DNA from: Acidobacteriota bacterium
GTDB lineage: Bacteria > Acidobacteriota > Terriglobia > Acidiferrales > UBA7541
Assembly (NCBI GenBank): GCA_003224175.1
Contig: QHYQ01000238.1
Span: forward strand, 1 to 33,807
DNA: 33,807 nt
Direction: 5' to 3'
Positions within the stretch are counted from its first letter, which is position 1, and each line of letters starts with the position of its first letter. Below, piece by piece: positions 7,845 through 17,764 of this stretch. The notes under the pieces were generated by a model. It saw only the letters and a program-made list of their open reading frames with translations, was not told the DNA's origin and did no database searches. Position numbers and translations under genes: made by a program.

Positions 7845-9677
7845 ATGGCAGCAGTTGGCGGGAGTGCAGGCTTGAAACAGATTAGTCGATACGAAATCCT
7901 GAGCGAGTTAGGCCGCGGAGCCATGGGTGTTGTGTTCAAGGCTCGGGACCCCCTGATCGGGCGGCTCATCGCGCTCAAGACCATTACGGCGTCTGTGGCT
8001 GACGATGCTGGCCTGCTTGAACGCTTCCGCGGCGAAGCCAAAGCGGCGGGTGCGTTGCAGCACCCGAACATCGTGACGATCTACGAGATGGGCGAGGCAG
8101 AAGGAACTCCCTTCATTGCCATGGAATACCTCGAGGGGGAGAGCCTTGAGGCCCTGATTTCTCGTCGCGCCCCGGTTCCGGTTGCGCAGAAAGTTGGCTA
8201 CCTCGTGCAGACCTGCCGCGCTCTTCAATACGCGCACCGGAGGGGCTTAATTCACCGGGACATCAAGCCGGCGAATATCGTCGTCACGGTCGAGGGCGAG
8301 GTCAAGGTAGTGGACTTCGGCATCGCGCGACTGGCCGACACCTCCAAGACGCAAACCGGGACACTCCTGGGCACGCTAGCCTACATGTCGCCCCAGCAGA
8401 TCCGCGGAGAGCGCGCCGACGCGCGTTCTGATATTTGGTCCGTTGGTGTTGTTCTGTACGAGCTCTTGACCGGGCGGCGCCCCTTTCAAGGAGAAAATCA
8501 TGCGGCTCTGCTCTTCAGCATCTTGCAAAACGACCCGGTCGCTCTTCGGGAGTTGCTCGGCGAGTGTCCACACCAGCTGGACACAATTTCGCGGAGAGCT
8601 CTCGCCAAGGATGACGCTGCCCGCTATCCGAGCATGGAGGAACTGCTTCTCGAACTGAAGTCCGCGTGGGCTGCGCTTCACCTGAATAAGGCTGAGGCAG
8701 CACCGGCCGAAGCTGCGCCCGCTGCACGCGAGTACGCGCTCCAACCGGCGGCAAGCCATGCAAGAACCCAAATCGCCGAACCCCCGGCGAAGGTCAGTCG
8801 GAGGAACTTGTCTGCCAAGAGGATGCCGCCGAGGGCAAGGGCTGCGACGCCCAAAGTGAGCTGGATTCCGGAAGCCCCAATTACGGCGAAACCGTCGTTC
8901 CCGAGCCCGAATCTTGCCTTGGCCATGCCGGCGAGGGCGCCATCGTGGCAGCGCGGAATAGCATTCGCTGCGATCGGATTGACCGTCTTGGCCGGCATCG
9001 GGTTGGAAGCAAACCGTATCAGGCTTCGTTCCCATGCGAGTAGACCACTTCCGGTGGCATTAAATGTACCCGAGGCGGTTCCGGCGGCCGTCAACGCGAT
9101 CGACGACGGGTCTGCCAGCGCTGCGAAATTAACACCTGAGGCGGAATTCAACGCCGCGGTGGCCCACTTCAAAAGGGCCGTTGCGGCTAAAGACGCTGCC
9201 TCCTTGAAATTGCTCGTTCGCCCAGAGTTTCAGCAAATCGCGCAGGGAGGCGGGCCCCGGGCCAAGGATGCGGCGGGCTATGTCTCGTCGGCGATCCCCG
9301 TTGCGCTGCGCAGCATGACGCCCTGGCCGCCGATCGCATGCGTACACGTGAGTGATCCGGAAACCGACGTTCAGGTGAGTTCCTTCATCGCTTGCCGCGC
9401 GCTGGATCCGCCCAAACTCCAGTGGGTTCAGTTTTCCTGGCCGGAGTTTCCTGTGCGGGCTCGCCAAGCGGGCCTGGACAACGGGGTGGCCATGCTTTTT
9501 TTGGCCGTCGATGAGCGGGGAGCTGTTGTCGGAGCGTGGTCGCGCGTGCCGCCTGATTCCTATGGGTTTGCCAGGTCGGCGATGCAAGCGGCTCTGAAGT
9601 GGAAGACGACCGTGCCACGCGCAGAAGGAAGGCCGGTGGGAACGCAGTTCGCCGTAGACGTCCCCTTTAGCCAATAA
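7845..9677 (+). CDS. Membrane Ser/Thr protein kinase with TonB-C-like tail
   Basis: The 610-residue protein has a complete PknB-type kinase domain at about residues 15-275: glycine loop LGRGAMG, ATP lysine K45 (IALK), catalytic D139 in HRDIKPAN and D157 in DFG. After a Pro/Ala-rich linker there is one membrane helix at about 370-387 (GIAFAAIGLTVLAGIG), so the C-terminal third should lie outside the membrane. The last 75 residues (GLDNGVAMLFLAVDERGAVV, then a helix and LKWKTTVPRAEGRPVG) look like the TonB C-terminal fold. This suggests a kinase that senses or contacts something in the periplasm. The start is ATG 7845; the domain begins a few residues later, so a slightly shorter form is possible. 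It stands alone, with no phosphatase next to it. Confidence 0.88.
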   Translation: MAAVGGSAGLKQISRYEILSELGRGAMGVVFKARDPLIGRLIALKTITASVADDAGLLERFRGEAKAAGALQHPNIVTIYEMGEAEGTPFIAMEYLEGESLEALISRRAPVPVAQKVGYLVQTCRALQYAHRRGLIHRDIKPANIVVTVEGEVKVVDFGIARLADTSKTQTGTLLGTLAYMSPQQIRGERADARSDIWSVGVVLYELLTGRRPFQGENHAALLFSILQNDPVALRELLGECPHQLDTISRRALAKDDAARYPSMEELLLELKSAWAALHLNKAEAAPAEAAPAAREYALQPAASHARTQIAEPPAKVSRRNLSAKRMPPRARAATPKVSWIPEAPITAKPSFPSPNLALAMPARAPSWQRGIAFAAIGLTVLAGIGLEANRIRLRSHASRPLPVALNVPEAVPAAVNAIDDGSASAAKLTPEAEFNAAVAHFKRAVAAKDAASLKLLVRPEFQQIAQGGGPRAKDAAGYVSSAIPVALRSMTPWPPIACVHVSDPETDVQVSSFIACRALDPPKLQWVQFSWPEFPVRARQAGLDNGVAMLFLAVDERGAVVGAWSRVPPDSYGFARSAMQAALKWKTTVPRAEGRPVGTQFAVDVPFSQ

Positions 9678-9743
9678 TCCCGCCCATTCTATTTGCACAA
9701 ACATTCTTCATTCCCCTGGTTCGAAGGAGCCAAACACGTGGCG

Positions 9744-9759
9744 AATGGGTTGACCCATT
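9744..9759. promoter_or_regulatory. Palindrome upstream of sodC promoter
   Basis: AATGGGT and ACCCATT form a perfect 7-bp inverted repeat around a two-base centre, seven bases before the predicted -35 element of sodC. The position and symmetry fit a regulator binding site. No regulator can be named from the sequence. Confidence 0.4.
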
Positions 9760-9766
9760 ACCAGGA

Positions 9767-9796
9767 TTGCTTTTCGCGGGCATGCACAGGTATAAC
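9767..9796 (+). promoter_or_regulatory. Predicted sigma-70-type promoter of sodC
   Basis: TTGCTT (9767-9772) and TATAAC (9791-9796) are separated by 18 bases and lie about 30 bases before the sodC start, leaving room for a short leader with the GGAGG ribosome site. The match is good but comes from inspection only. Confidence 0.45.
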
Positions 9797-9824
9797 TGAG
9801 CGGCGGCAAGCGGAGGATATGACC

Positions 9825-10343
9825 ATGTCATTTCGAAGCATATTGCTGATCGGCGTATTGGTGAGTGCGGCGGCGGCGTTCGCGCAAAACAAGACGACAA
9901 AAGCGCATGCGAATTTAGTAGACGGCAAAGGCAACAAAGTGGGCACCGCAACGCTGACGGCGACGGCCAAAGGCGTTCGGATCAGTGGGAACTTTATGAA
10001 TCTCCCGCCGGGCCTGCATGCCATTCATATCCATAACGTGGGCATGTGCCAAGGACCAGCCTTTGCTTCTGCGGGCGGACATTTCAATCCTACGGCAAAG
10101 AAGCATGGCAAGGATAATCCCGACGGTCCGCACGCCGGCGATCTTCCCAATTTTGTCGTGGACAAAAGCGGGAGAGGCAAAGCGACTATCGCCGCGGATA
10201 TGGTCACCATGGGTGACGGATCGAATTCACTTTTTCATACGGGCGGCACCGCCTTGGTCATTCACGCCGGTCCTGACGATTACAAGACCGATCCTGCCGG
10301 CAATTCGGGGGATCGGATCGCTTGCGGAGTGATCGAGAAGTAG
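9825..10343 (+). CDS. sodC: Secreted Cu/Zn superoxide dismutase
   Basis: The product has 172 residues. It begins with a signal peptide ([20 protein letters not shown]), so the enzyme should be periplasmic, where it converts superoxide to hydrogen peroxide and oxygen. The metal ligands are present: [25 protein letters not shown] and the last histidine in [11 protein letters not shown] cysteine near the first copper ligands (GMCQGP) and one near the end (RIACGVI) can form the conserved disulfide. I chose ATG 9825 over ATG 9819 because GGAGG at 9812-9816 is eight bases from the former and only two from the latter. It is a single gene with its own promoter and ends 65 bases before a convergent transporter gene. 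Confidence 0.95.
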   Translation: MSFRSILLIGVLVSAAAAFAQNKTTKAHANLVDGKGNKVGTATLTATAKGVRISGNFMNLPPGLHAIHIHNVGMCQGPAFASAGGHFNPTAKKHGKDNPDGPHAGDLPNFVVDKSGRGKATIAADMVTMGDGSNSLFHTGGTALVIHAGPDDYKTDPAGNSGDRIACGVIEK

Positions 10344-10408
10344 CGGCACGGATCTTTCGTCACTAATCTGGGCTGACTGGGTGAAGTCCGCCAGACGGAT
10401 CAAGCTGT

Positions 10409-11782
10409 TCAGGCGGCGTGACGCCGGCGGAAGGAATGTTCGATCTCTTCGAGAGTGCGTCCCTTGGTTTCGGGCACCAGATAATAGGAAAACAGCCAGG
10501 ACACAATCGCCAGCAGGGCATACACCCAAAAAGTGAGGCTCGGCCCCAAGACCTCAACCAGCGTCAAGAAGGTAATTGACACCAGAAAATTGAAGGCCCA
10601 GTTCACTCCCGCGGCTGAGCCTTCAGCGATACCGCGCACTCTCAGCGGATAGATCTCCGCAATGAGAAGCCAGAACATCGGGCCGAGGCTGATGGCGAAC
10701 GAGGCCACGTACACCATTAGCGTGATTACAGCCAGCCAAGCCAGCGCCCCTCCGGTGGGCATCCGAAATACCAACCCAAGGACACCGAGACTCAATATCA
10801 TCCCTGCGATTCCAATCAAGAGGAGAGGGCGACGGCCCACATGGTCGATCAACCACATGGCCACGATGGTCATGATGACGTTAACCAGGCCGATGCCAGC
10901 CGTTGCCAGAATGGCGCCCGAAGCCGTGGAAATTCCTGCCGACTGAACGATCAGCGGCGCGTAATAAATGACTGTATTGATGCCGGTGACCTGCTGAAAA
11001 ATCGCCAGGCCAATGCCGATCACGAGCGCCATTCGAATGGAAGGACTAAACAAATCGGAGAAGCGGCCGCGCTCCTCGGCCTCAGCCAGCGTCTTCTGGA
11101 TTTCCAGCCATTCCGATTCGATGCTTTCTGTGCCGCGAATTCGCGCCAATACGTGGCGTGCGAGATCGGGGTGGCCGTGTTTGGCGAGCCAGCGCGGGCT
11201 TTCGGGCATGCGAATCATTCCCAGTCCGAGGATAGCGCCGGGCACGAATGCAAGTCCCAGCATCCATCGCCACCCGCTGCTGCCCGAGAAAACGTAGTCG
11301 ACCACATAAGCAGCAAGAATTCCGATGGTGATGGCCAGCTGAAAAAGCGATACCTGCCACCCGCGCGTCTGCGGCGGCGAAACTTCGGAAATATAGATCG
11401 GCACAGTGCTGGTGGAGAAGCCAATTCCCAGCCCAACGATTAAGCGGCCGATGACGAGGATGTTTAACGAAGGCGCCGCGGCACACACCAGCGCGCCCAT
11501 GACGAAGATCAGAGCCGTAATTAACAGCATGAACCGGCGGCCGAAGACATCGGCCAGGCGTCCGCCACTCAGAGCCCCGACTGCGGCCCCTATCAACACC
11601 ACGCTCACGGCCAATTCCTGCTGGAAGGTGGAGAGTCCAAACTGCGCGCGAATGAAAATCAGGGCTCCGGAAATAACACCGGTGTCGTAACCGAACAGAA
11701 GTCCGCCGAGAGCGGCGAATGCCGCGGCAGCGAATACAAATCCGGTCTCCGGAGCCTCTACGGCTGCGGGGCTAACCGCCAT
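10409..11782 (-). CDS. Sugar-porter family MFS transporter
   Basis: The 457-residue protein is a 12-helix major facilitator of the sugar porter family (XylE/GalP/AraE type), which imports sugars with protons. Signatures are [15 protein letters not shown] in helix 1, GRRFML after helix 2, PESPRWL in the central loop, GRRPLLLIG after helix 8 and [12 protein letters not shown] at the end. The substrate cannot be told from sequence alone. The chosen ATG 11782 overlaps the zwf stop by eleven bases; another in-frame ATG at 11806 would add eight residues. Neither has a strong ribosome site, so translation may be coupled to zwf. Being downstream of gnd and zwf, it probably feeds hexose into that pathway. 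Confidence 0.9.
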   Translation of the reverse strand: MAVSPAAVEAPETGFVFAAAAFAALGGLLFGYDTGVISGALIFIRAQFGLSTFQQELAVSVVLIGAAVGALSGGRLADVFGRRFMLLITALIFVMGALVCAAAPSLNILVIGRLIVGLGIGFSTSTVPIYISEVSPPQTRGWQVSLFQLAITIGILAAYVVDYVFSGSSGWRWMLGLAFVPGAILGLGMIRMPESPRWLAKHGHPDLARHVLARIRGTESIESEWLEIQKTLAEAEERGRFSDLFSPSIRMALVIGIGLAIFQQVTGINTVIYYAPLIVQSAGISTASGAILATAGIGLVNVIMTIVAMWLIDHVGRRPLLLIGIAGMILSLGVLGLVFRMPTGGALAWLAVITLMVYVASFAISLGPMFWLLIAEIYPLRVRGIAEGSAAGVNWAFNFLVSITFLTLVEVLGPSLTFWVYALLAIVSWLFSYYLVPETKGRTLEEIEHSFRRRHAA

Positions 11783-13259
11783 CCCTGGAGGTGTCTTCAG
11801 GCTCATCGTAGCGCCACATAAAGTGAGATGTGCCGCCCTGCGCGGACGGCTCGGGGTTGTGCCATCCGCCGATATCGGCAACCAGCCGATCGGCTTCCGG
11901 CGGACCCCAGCTTCCGCGCGGATAAAAATAGAGCGGAGTTGTATCTGGTCCGAGGATGGGATCCACGATGGCCCAAGCGGCTTCGACCGCATCCTGGCGC
12001 ACAAAGAGAAGGGGATCGCCACGCATCGCGTCTGTAAGCAGGCGCTCATACGGCAGGAGCTCAGCGCTGAGATCCAGTTGCACAGCCGAGAGTTCGACCG
12101 GCATCGAAACCATCTCGGCGCCGGGCCGCTTGATTTGCGCGCCCAGATTTATGGAGAGGTCCGGACCCAGGCGAAACCGGAAGTAGTTGTTCTGATTCGG
12201 GAAGTGCCGCAGAGGAGGCTGCTTGAGCTTGACGATGACTTCGGTCGCGGTCACTGCCATGGATTTTCCGGTGCGCAGCAAGAACGGCACGCCGTCCCAG
12301 CGCCAGGAATCGATCTCCAGACGCACGGCGGCGAAGGTTTCTACTTTGGAATCCGGGGCCACATCGGGAATCTTTCGATAGCCTTCAAATTGGCCGCGCA
12401 CTACGTTTCCCGGCTGAAGGGGAGGGATGGTGCGAAACACGCGCACCTGTTCATCACGCAGCGATTCGGCATACATGCTGGTGGGCGGCTCCATGGTTAG
12501 AAATGCCACCACCTGCAGCAGGTGGTTCTGCAGCACATCGCGAATGGCGCCGGCTTCTTCGTAGAATTTGCCCCGGCCTGCGACGCCGAAAGACTCCGCC
12601 ATGGTGATCTGCACGCATTCTACGTAATTGCGGTTCCAGATGGGTTCGAGGAACGTGTTCGCAAAACGGAAGAAAAGCAAATTTTCGACTTCTTCCTTGC
12701 CGAGATAGTGGTCGATGCGAAAAATCGAAGTTTCGGGAAAAACGGCGTGCAGCGTGGCATCAAGCTCTTGAGCCGATGCCAGATCGCGGCCAAAGGGCTT
12801 TTCGAGGATCACACGGGCGTTCTTGGCGCAACTTGAGGCGCCAAGATTCTCGACAACGGTGGGAAACAAGCTGGGAGGAATGGCGAGGTAATGCGTGGGA
12901 AGCTGGGCCCTGCCCAGGAGCTCGCGAAGCTTCTTGAAAGTATTCAGGTCGTTGTAGTCCCCGTCGATGTAATTGAGCAACTCCATCAATTTTGAGAAAG
13001 CGGCTTTGTCTACGCCGCCGTGCTTCTCGAGGCTCTCGTGCGCCCGTTCTCGAAGCTGATCGAGGGACCAGCCCGCTTTGGCCACTCCGATGACCGGCAC
13101 GTTCAGATTGCCGCGCCGGATCATGTGCTGGAGCGAAGGGAAAATTTGTTTATAGGCGAGATCGCCGGTCGCACCAAAAAAGACCAAAGCGTCTGAGAGT
13201 GCCGCAGCTTTGGGCAAACGGCGCTGCTCCGAAACACCGGCCGTCAGGGTCGCACTCAT
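11772..13259 (-). CDS. zwf: Glucose-6-phosphate 1-dehydrogenase
   Basis: The 495-residue enzyme oxidises glucose 6-phosphate to 6-phosphogluconolactone, the first step of the oxidative pentose phosphate pathway. The nucleotide-binding motif is [17 protein letters not shown] near residue 28, and the active-site segment RIDHYLGKE is near residue 180. The [18 protein letters not shown] stretch marks the subgroup also seen in actinobacterial Zwf1 proteins. AAGGAGAA lies six bases before the ATG. It sits between gnd (85 bases upstream) and the sugar transporter (overlapping), consistent with one operon. No lactonase (pgl) gene is present in the window, so that step is encoded elsewhere. Confidence 0.95.
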   Translation of the reverse strand: MSATLTAGVSEQRRLPKAAALSDALVFFGATGDLAYKQIFPSLQHMIRRGNLNVPVIGVAKAGWSLDQLRERAHESLEKHGGVDKAAFSKLMELLNYIDGDYNDLNTFKKLRELLGRAQLPTHYLAIPPSLFPTVVENLGASSCAKNARVILEKPFGRDLASAQELDATLHAVFPETSIFRIDHYLGKEEVENLLFFRFANTFLEPIWNRNYVECVQITMAESFGVAGRGKFYEEAGAIRDVLQNHLLQVVAFLTMEPPTSMYAESLRDEQVRVFRTIPPLQPGNVVRGQFEGYRKIPDVAPDSKVETFAAVRLEIDSWRWDGVPFLLRTGKSMAVTATEVIVKLKQPPLRHFPNQNNYFRFRLGPDLSINLGAQIKRPGAEMVSMPVELSAVQLDLSAELLPYERLLTDAMRGDPLLFVRQDAVEAAWAIVDPILGPDTTPLYFYPRGSWGPPEADRLVADIGGWHNPEPSAQGGTSHFMWRYDEPEDTSRDGG

Positions 13260-13344
13260 TACGGATTCTCCTTTGCCTCGCGCGTGAGAGCTTTTACCCT
13301 TTGATGCTTAGAAGACCCGGCTTGTTCGCGAACAGAATATTGGC

Positions 13345-14367
13345 TCAGACTTTCTCAGCCTTCCTTTCGAGGTGGCCGCCGAATTCAAAACGCATCGCCG
13401 AGAGCAATTTATTGGCGAAATCGCTTTCGCCTCGCGAAGAGAAGCGCTCATAGAGGGCCGCGCTCAAAACCGGCGCGGGAGCGCCTTCTTCGACTGCCGC
13501 GAGGATGGTCCACCGCCCTTCGCCGGAATCGGAGACGCGGCCGGAGAAGCCCGCGAGCTTGGCATCTTTTAACATCGCGCTGGCGGTCAGATCCAAAAGC
13601 CAGGAGGCAATCACGCTGCCGCGCCGCCAGACCTCAGTCACATCGGCAAGATTGAAATCGTATTGATAGTGTTCGGGGTCGCGCAGCGGGGCCGTCTCGG
13701 CGTCACTGCGGCTCGTGGATTTGCCCACATTGGCATGGTTCAGAATATTGATCCCTTCCGCATATGCGGCCATGAGTCCGTACTCGATCCCGTTATGCAC
13801 CATTTTCACGAAATGCCCGGCCCCTGCGGGGCCGCAGTGGAGGTAGCCTTCTTCGGCGGTACCGCCGATTTTCTCGCGCCCAGACGTTCGGGGCCCATCT
13901 CCCCGCCCGGGAGCGAGCGCTTTGAAGATGGGATCGAGATGCTCGACAACCTCATGAGGGCCGCCGATCATCTGGCAATAACCGCGTTCCAGGCCCCACA
14001 CGCCCCCGCTTGTGCCCACATCCACGTAGTGAATTCCCCGCTGCTGCAGCTGCTTGGAACGCCGGATATCGTCAATGTAATAGGAATTTCCGCCGTCGAC
14101 CAGGATGTCCCCGCGCTGCAATTTTGGCGCGAGTTGTTCGATCGTGGAGTCAACGCCTCCCGCCGGCACCATCATCCAGATTGCACGCGGCGGCGTTATT
14201 TTCTGGACAAGCTCTTCGAGCGAGGTTGTTCCTATGCCTCCCTCGCTTGACACTTTCTTAACGTTTTCCGGATGCCTGTCAAAGACGACGCACTGATGTT
14301 TGGCGCGCAGCAGGCGGAGGCTCATGTTGCCGCCCATTCGCCCGAGGCCGATCATTCCAATCTGCAT
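13345..14367 (-). CDS. gnd: 6-phosphogluconate dehydrogenase, short type
   Basis: This 340-residue enzyme decarboxylates 6-phosphogluconate to ribulose 5-phosphate. The Rossmann motif is [18 protein letters not shown] at the N-terminus; the substrate motif [22 protein letters not shown] and the catalytic segment [19 protein letters not shown] are intact. The length is that of the short Gnd group rather than the 470-residue E. coli type. At the end of the second beta strand it has VFDRHPENV, with an acidic residue where the NADP-specific enzyme has N-R-S/T, so NAD+ may be preferred; this is inference. A GGAG element lies ten bases before the ATG. It is the first gene of the gnd-zwf-transporter set. 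Confidence 0.93.
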   Translation of the reverse strand: MQIGMIGLGRMGGNMSLRLLRAKHQCVVFDRHPENVKKVSSEGGIGTTSLEELVQKITPPRAIWMMVPAGGVDSTIEQLAPKLQRGDILVDGGNSYYIDDIRRSKQLQQRGIHYVDVGTSGGVWGLERGYCQMIGGPHEVVEHLDPIFKALAPGRGDGPRTSGREKIGGTAEEGYLHCGPAGAGHFVKMVHNGIEYGLMAAYAEGINILNHANVGKSTSRSDAETAPLRDPEHYQYDFNLADVTEVWRRGSVIASWLLDLTASAMLKDAKLAGFSGRVSDSGEGRWTILAAVEEGAPAPVLSAALYERFSSRGESDFANKLLSAMRFEFGGHLERKAEKV

Positions 14368-14450
14368 GTGTGGTGTGCTCCTCGTGTGGGATTATCTGAT
14401 CTCGGGTTGTCGCTATCGGGCCTGCGCCGTGAGGCAGTTTGCTTCCCGAA

Positions 14451-15800
14451 TTACGAGCGCGAAACTGGCAAAGATGCCGGAGGGTCGCCGGTGCCCATTC
14501 CCTGGGCCAGAATCAACTGCCGCGCCACACCGCGCATGGCGGGCAAGCGCCGCGCGAAGATGGTGCCCCCGGCCAGGCAAGTAAGTCCGCCAATGGCCAC
14601 CGTCCATGGGGCGCCGATTCTTGCCGCAAGAGCACCCCCAACCAGCGCACCAATGGGGCCCATTCCAATGAACATCATAGAGTAAAGAGACATTACGCGC
14701 CCGCGCAGACGGTCGGGAACCATGACTTGCAAGAGCGTGTTGGTCGCACCCATCTGTACCATCATCCCGAATCCGGTGGGGATCAGGAGTGCCAGCGAAA
14801 GCCAGAGGTGTCGCGAGAGCGTAAATAGGATAAGGCTCGAGCCGAAACCGGTTGCGGCCATCCACACCCACTTCCCGAGCCCGCTCACGTTGGTCTTCGA
14901 GGCGAGCGTCAGAGCACCGAGCAGCGCACCGATGCCCGTCGCACCCATGAGCATGCCCAACTGGCGCGCTCCGCCGTGGAGAATACGGCCTGCGAAGATC
15001 GGCATCAACACTGTATAAGGCATGGCCGCGAGGCTGACAAAGCCAATCAGGAGCAGTAAGGCCCGAACCGGAGCTGTATGGCGCGCAAAACGGAAGCCTT
15101 CGATCATATTCTCGAGCGGCGAACCGTGCTTCTGCAGCGCTGCTTGCCTGGTGAGCCGCATCAGCAACAGACCGGTGATCACGGCGATATAACTGATGCC
15201 GTTAGCGAAGAAACACCAGCCTTCTCCTACCGAAGCCACCAGGATTCCTGCGATTGCGGGTCCGATGATGCGCGCGCTATTGAACATCGAGGAGTTCAAC
15301 GCAATGGCGTTCAACAGATCGTCGCGCCCCACCATGTCAATCAGGAAAGCCTGGCGAGCGGGAATATCAAAGGCGTTCACTACACCTAGCAACGATGCTA
15401 TGACCATGATTTCCCAGATTCGAATCTTTCCACTGAGTGTCAGCGTGGCCAGGGTAAGCGCCAGCACCATGGACGTCGTTTGGGTGGCGATGACGATACG
15501 ATGGCGGTTCCACCGGTCGGCTACGATGCCGGCTACCGGCGCCAACAAGAAAATGGGAATCTGGCTGACGAAGGCAACGGTTCCCAGCAGCAGCGATGAT
15601 CCCGTCAGCCGATAGACCAGCCAATCCTGGGCAATGTTCTGCATCCAGGTGCCCACCAGGGAAATCAGCTGACCGCCGAAGAAGAGCTGAAAATTTCGAT
15701 GGCGCAATGCACGGAGGGTGGTGCGCAGGCCTATGCGAGCTTTTTGATCTTCTGTGTTGCGTGCTTCACGCAATTCGGATGAGGTTACCGTTTCCGCCAT
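14451..15800 (-). CDS. MFS exporter (MFS_3 / EntS-like)
   Basis: The 449-residue protein has about twelve membrane helices. Its opening (RHRNFQLFFGGQLISLVGTWMQ, then QDWLVYRLTGSS) is the signature of the MFS_3 group, which includes enterobactin exporter EntS and macrolide or effector exporters. A DRWNRHRIVI loop follows helix 2. The likely role is export of a small molecule from the cytosol; the substrate is unknown, and no biosynthetic genes lie beside it. It is 83 bases upstream of gnd on the same strand, so read-through is possible but a functional link is doubtful. No clear ribosome site precedes the ATG at 15800. It is divergent from the membrane protein gene at 15957. Confidence 0.88.
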   Translation of the reverse strand: MAETVTSSELREARNTEDQKARIGLRTTLRALRHRNFQLFFGGQLISLVGTWMQNIAQDWLVYRLTGSSLLLGTVAFVSQIPIFLLAPVAGIVADRWNRHRIVIATQTTSMVLALTLATLTLSGKIRIWEIMVIASLLGVVNAFDIPARQAFLIDMVGRDDLLNAIALNSSMFNSARIIGPAIAGILVASVGEGWCFFANGISYIAVITGLLLMRLTRQAALQKHGSPLENMIEGFRFARHTAPVRALLLLIGFVSLAAMPYTVLMPIFAGRILHGGARQLGMLMGATGIGALLGALTLASKTNVSGLGKWVWMAATGFGSSLILFTLSRHLWLSLALLIPTGFGMMVQMGATNTLLQVMVPDRLRGRVMSLYSMMFIGMGPIGALVGGALAARIGAPWTVAIGGLTCLAGGTIFARRLPAMRGVARQLILAQGMGTGDPPASLPVSRS

Positions 15801-15956
15801 AGGTTCTTATTTGATGCACGGATATTGTAGCTTAGCCGCAGCGTCCTTTTTCGGCTGGAATCGTTTGTTTTGTGACGATAGAGAAAAGAATTGGCGCGAT
15901 TTGCACCGGCGATTTGACTTGCGGCGGAGTTCAATCGAAGATTGGCCGATGGTTCG

Positions 15957-16571
15957 ATGAAGATTTCCGGAATTTCACTATTGCGTGTGGGGGCGGACCG
16001 CTTGCGCGGCGGTGCGCTCTGGGTGATTTTCGCGGTGCTTCTTATCATTCCGAGGCTGAACCGATTGCGGCGCCAGAGGAAGGCGTGGAATTTCGTTCGA
16101 ATTCTTATGGCGCTCGCGGGCGCGGCAATGCTGGCGCTTGTTGTAGCTCACGGGCACGCGCTTGCGCTGGTCGTGGCGGGAGCTCTGATGCTGTTGTTTG
16201 CGCTGCTTTTGACTCCCGAACGACCTGAATTTTCCGTTGATGCACGGGCAAAGGAACTGGGGGCATTGATCGTGGTAGATGGTGGCCGCTACATCGGTGC
16301 GGCCGGAAGGCGGCACCGGGCGAAGCTCTTTATCGGTCCCGATCGGCTATGGGTGCTGGATGCCTCCCTCCAGGTTTTACTAGAAATACCGCTGCAGGAG
16401 GTTCGGGCTGTACTTGTTGAACCCACAGGAATCGACCGGACTTTTCGTGTGGAGTGGGGACAAACGACAGCGGAATTTATCTTCGATGGCAGCTTTGCGG
16501 AGCACCTGGCACGTGTGGCCGATGCCACGGTTCGTAGCCGCCTCTATCGCGAGTTGCCAGTGGTGCGCTAA
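15957..16571 (+). CDS. Unknown membrane protein with possible PH-like domain
   Basis: I do not recognise this 204-residue protein. The first 90 residues hold three hydrophobic stretches (about 18-34, 45-63 and 65-84). The rest is soluble and beta-rich: AKLFIGPDRLWVLDASLQVLL, then a strand with PLQEVRAVLVEP and FRVEWGQTTAEFIFDG, ending in a helix. That order of strands and final helix resembles bacterial PH/GRAM-like domains, but this is inference. The start may be ATG 15957 or TTG 15942; GGAG at 15926 is twelve bases before the TTG. It is divergent from the MFS exporter gene and precedes the broken PAP2 gene in the same direction with a 123-base gap. Confidence 0.62.
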   Translation: MKISGISLLRVGADRLRGGALWVIFAVLLIIPRLNRLRRQRKAWNFVRILMALAGAAMLALVVAHGHALALVVAGALMLLFALLLTPERPEFSVDARAKELGALIVVDGGRYIGAAGRRHRAKLFIGPDRLWVLDASLQVLLEIPLQEVRAVLVEPTGIDRTFRVEWGQTTAEFIFDGSFAEHLARVADATVRSRLYRELPVVR

Positions 16572-16694
16572 TCCGCGATCGGCTCGGGCATGTTGTTACT
16601 GGATATGGTATGTTTATTAACCCCGCTGCGCTTGCGTCCACCTCTTAAGATCTGCGCCTGTGACGCTAATTCCGGACGATTACAGGAGTTTTGT

Positions 16695-17686
16695 GTGAGA
16701 AGCGCACCTCAACTCTATCGCCTTCATAACCCAGCAATTTTATTGGGCGTGCTCGCGATTTCCATTTGCCCATCGACGTGGGCACAGGTTGCCGCATGTG
16801 ACGAGGTGCCCTCAGAAACTACTGCGGCAGCGTCATCCGGCACCGCCGAGATTTCTTCACCTTCGCAAACGGAATCTCAAGTGCAGGCAAACATCGGCCT
16901 GAATCCAAGTCGGACGGTCCGCGGCGCCTGCGATTTGGTGGCTGCTCCACTGAGGTGCCTTACCGACATATCCCGCGATCAACGACGGATTTGGACTGCA
17001 CCGGCCCGGCTTCGCGGGCGAAAGTTGTTTTGGCTCGTTCCTCTTGCGGCGGCGACGACGCTGGCATTTGAGTACGACGTGCGGGCGATGAACGCGCTGG
17101 GCCCTTCGGCGACACGTGTCCGCGTGAGCAATGATTTTACGCACCTTGGCTCCGGCTATGTGTTGGTTGGAGCCGCGGGCGCCGCGTACTTGTTCGGCAA
17201 GTTGGAGCACCGGGATAGACTGCGCGAGGCGGGCGTGCTGTCGCTAGAAGCCGTCGCGGATGCCAGCCTGGTGGTGGAAGGCCTTAAGCTGGTGTCGAAT
17301 CGACAGCGCCCCTATGTGCCTCCCGGCATGGGAACATTCTGGCCCGACCACCCGACGTGTACACTTTTAGTAGCTCCTTTCCTTCGGGCCATGCCGCTGC
17401 GACCTGGGCCCTCGCGCGTGTGATCGTTGAGGAGACTCCGGGTCATCCCTGGCTGCACGTTCTAATGTACGGTTTGGCGACGGGCGTTGCCGTCGGGCGA
17501 GTGACCGGCGAGAACCACTTTCCATCCGACGCTTTGGTGGGATCCGTGATCGGCTATACGGTTGGCGGATATGTTTACCACCACCATTCCGCCTATTACG
17601 AACCGAAGACAAAATCCATCCGTATCGAACCGCTCTATAATCCGGCCACGGCTTCGTACGGTATATCAGTCTCTGTGCGTCCTTAG
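16695..17686 (+). pseudogene. PAP2-family phosphatase, split by a one-base frameshift
   Basis: Two frames together make one PAP2 (type 2 phosphatidic acid phosphatase) protein of about 330 residues. The first part, from GTG 16695 with AGGAG six bases upstream, has a signal peptide (ILLGVLAISICPSTWAQ), a long spacer and the first PAP2 motif, KLVSNRQRPY. It runs out of frame at about 17350 and stops at 17423. The second part, readable to 17686, has the other two motifs, SSFPSGHAAATW and GRVTGENHFPSDALVG. All catalytic residues are present across the two frames. One lost base in the C-rich stretch around 17343-17353 explains the break. It could be real inactivation or a sequence error. The likely substrate of an intact form is a lipid phosphate at the outer face of the inner membrane. 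Confidence 0.85.
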
Positions 17687-17764
17687 CCGCTGGCTGGATG
17701 CGGGCATTCGGTGAAGGAACAAAAGGGGACCGAGTAGGCCAGGGAGGTTACTCGGGAATTTGCT

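Noticed and set aside
17340-17370. Programmed -1 frameshifting in the PAP2 gene
   Set aside because: No canonical slippery heptamer and no obvious downstream stem; a lost base is simpler.
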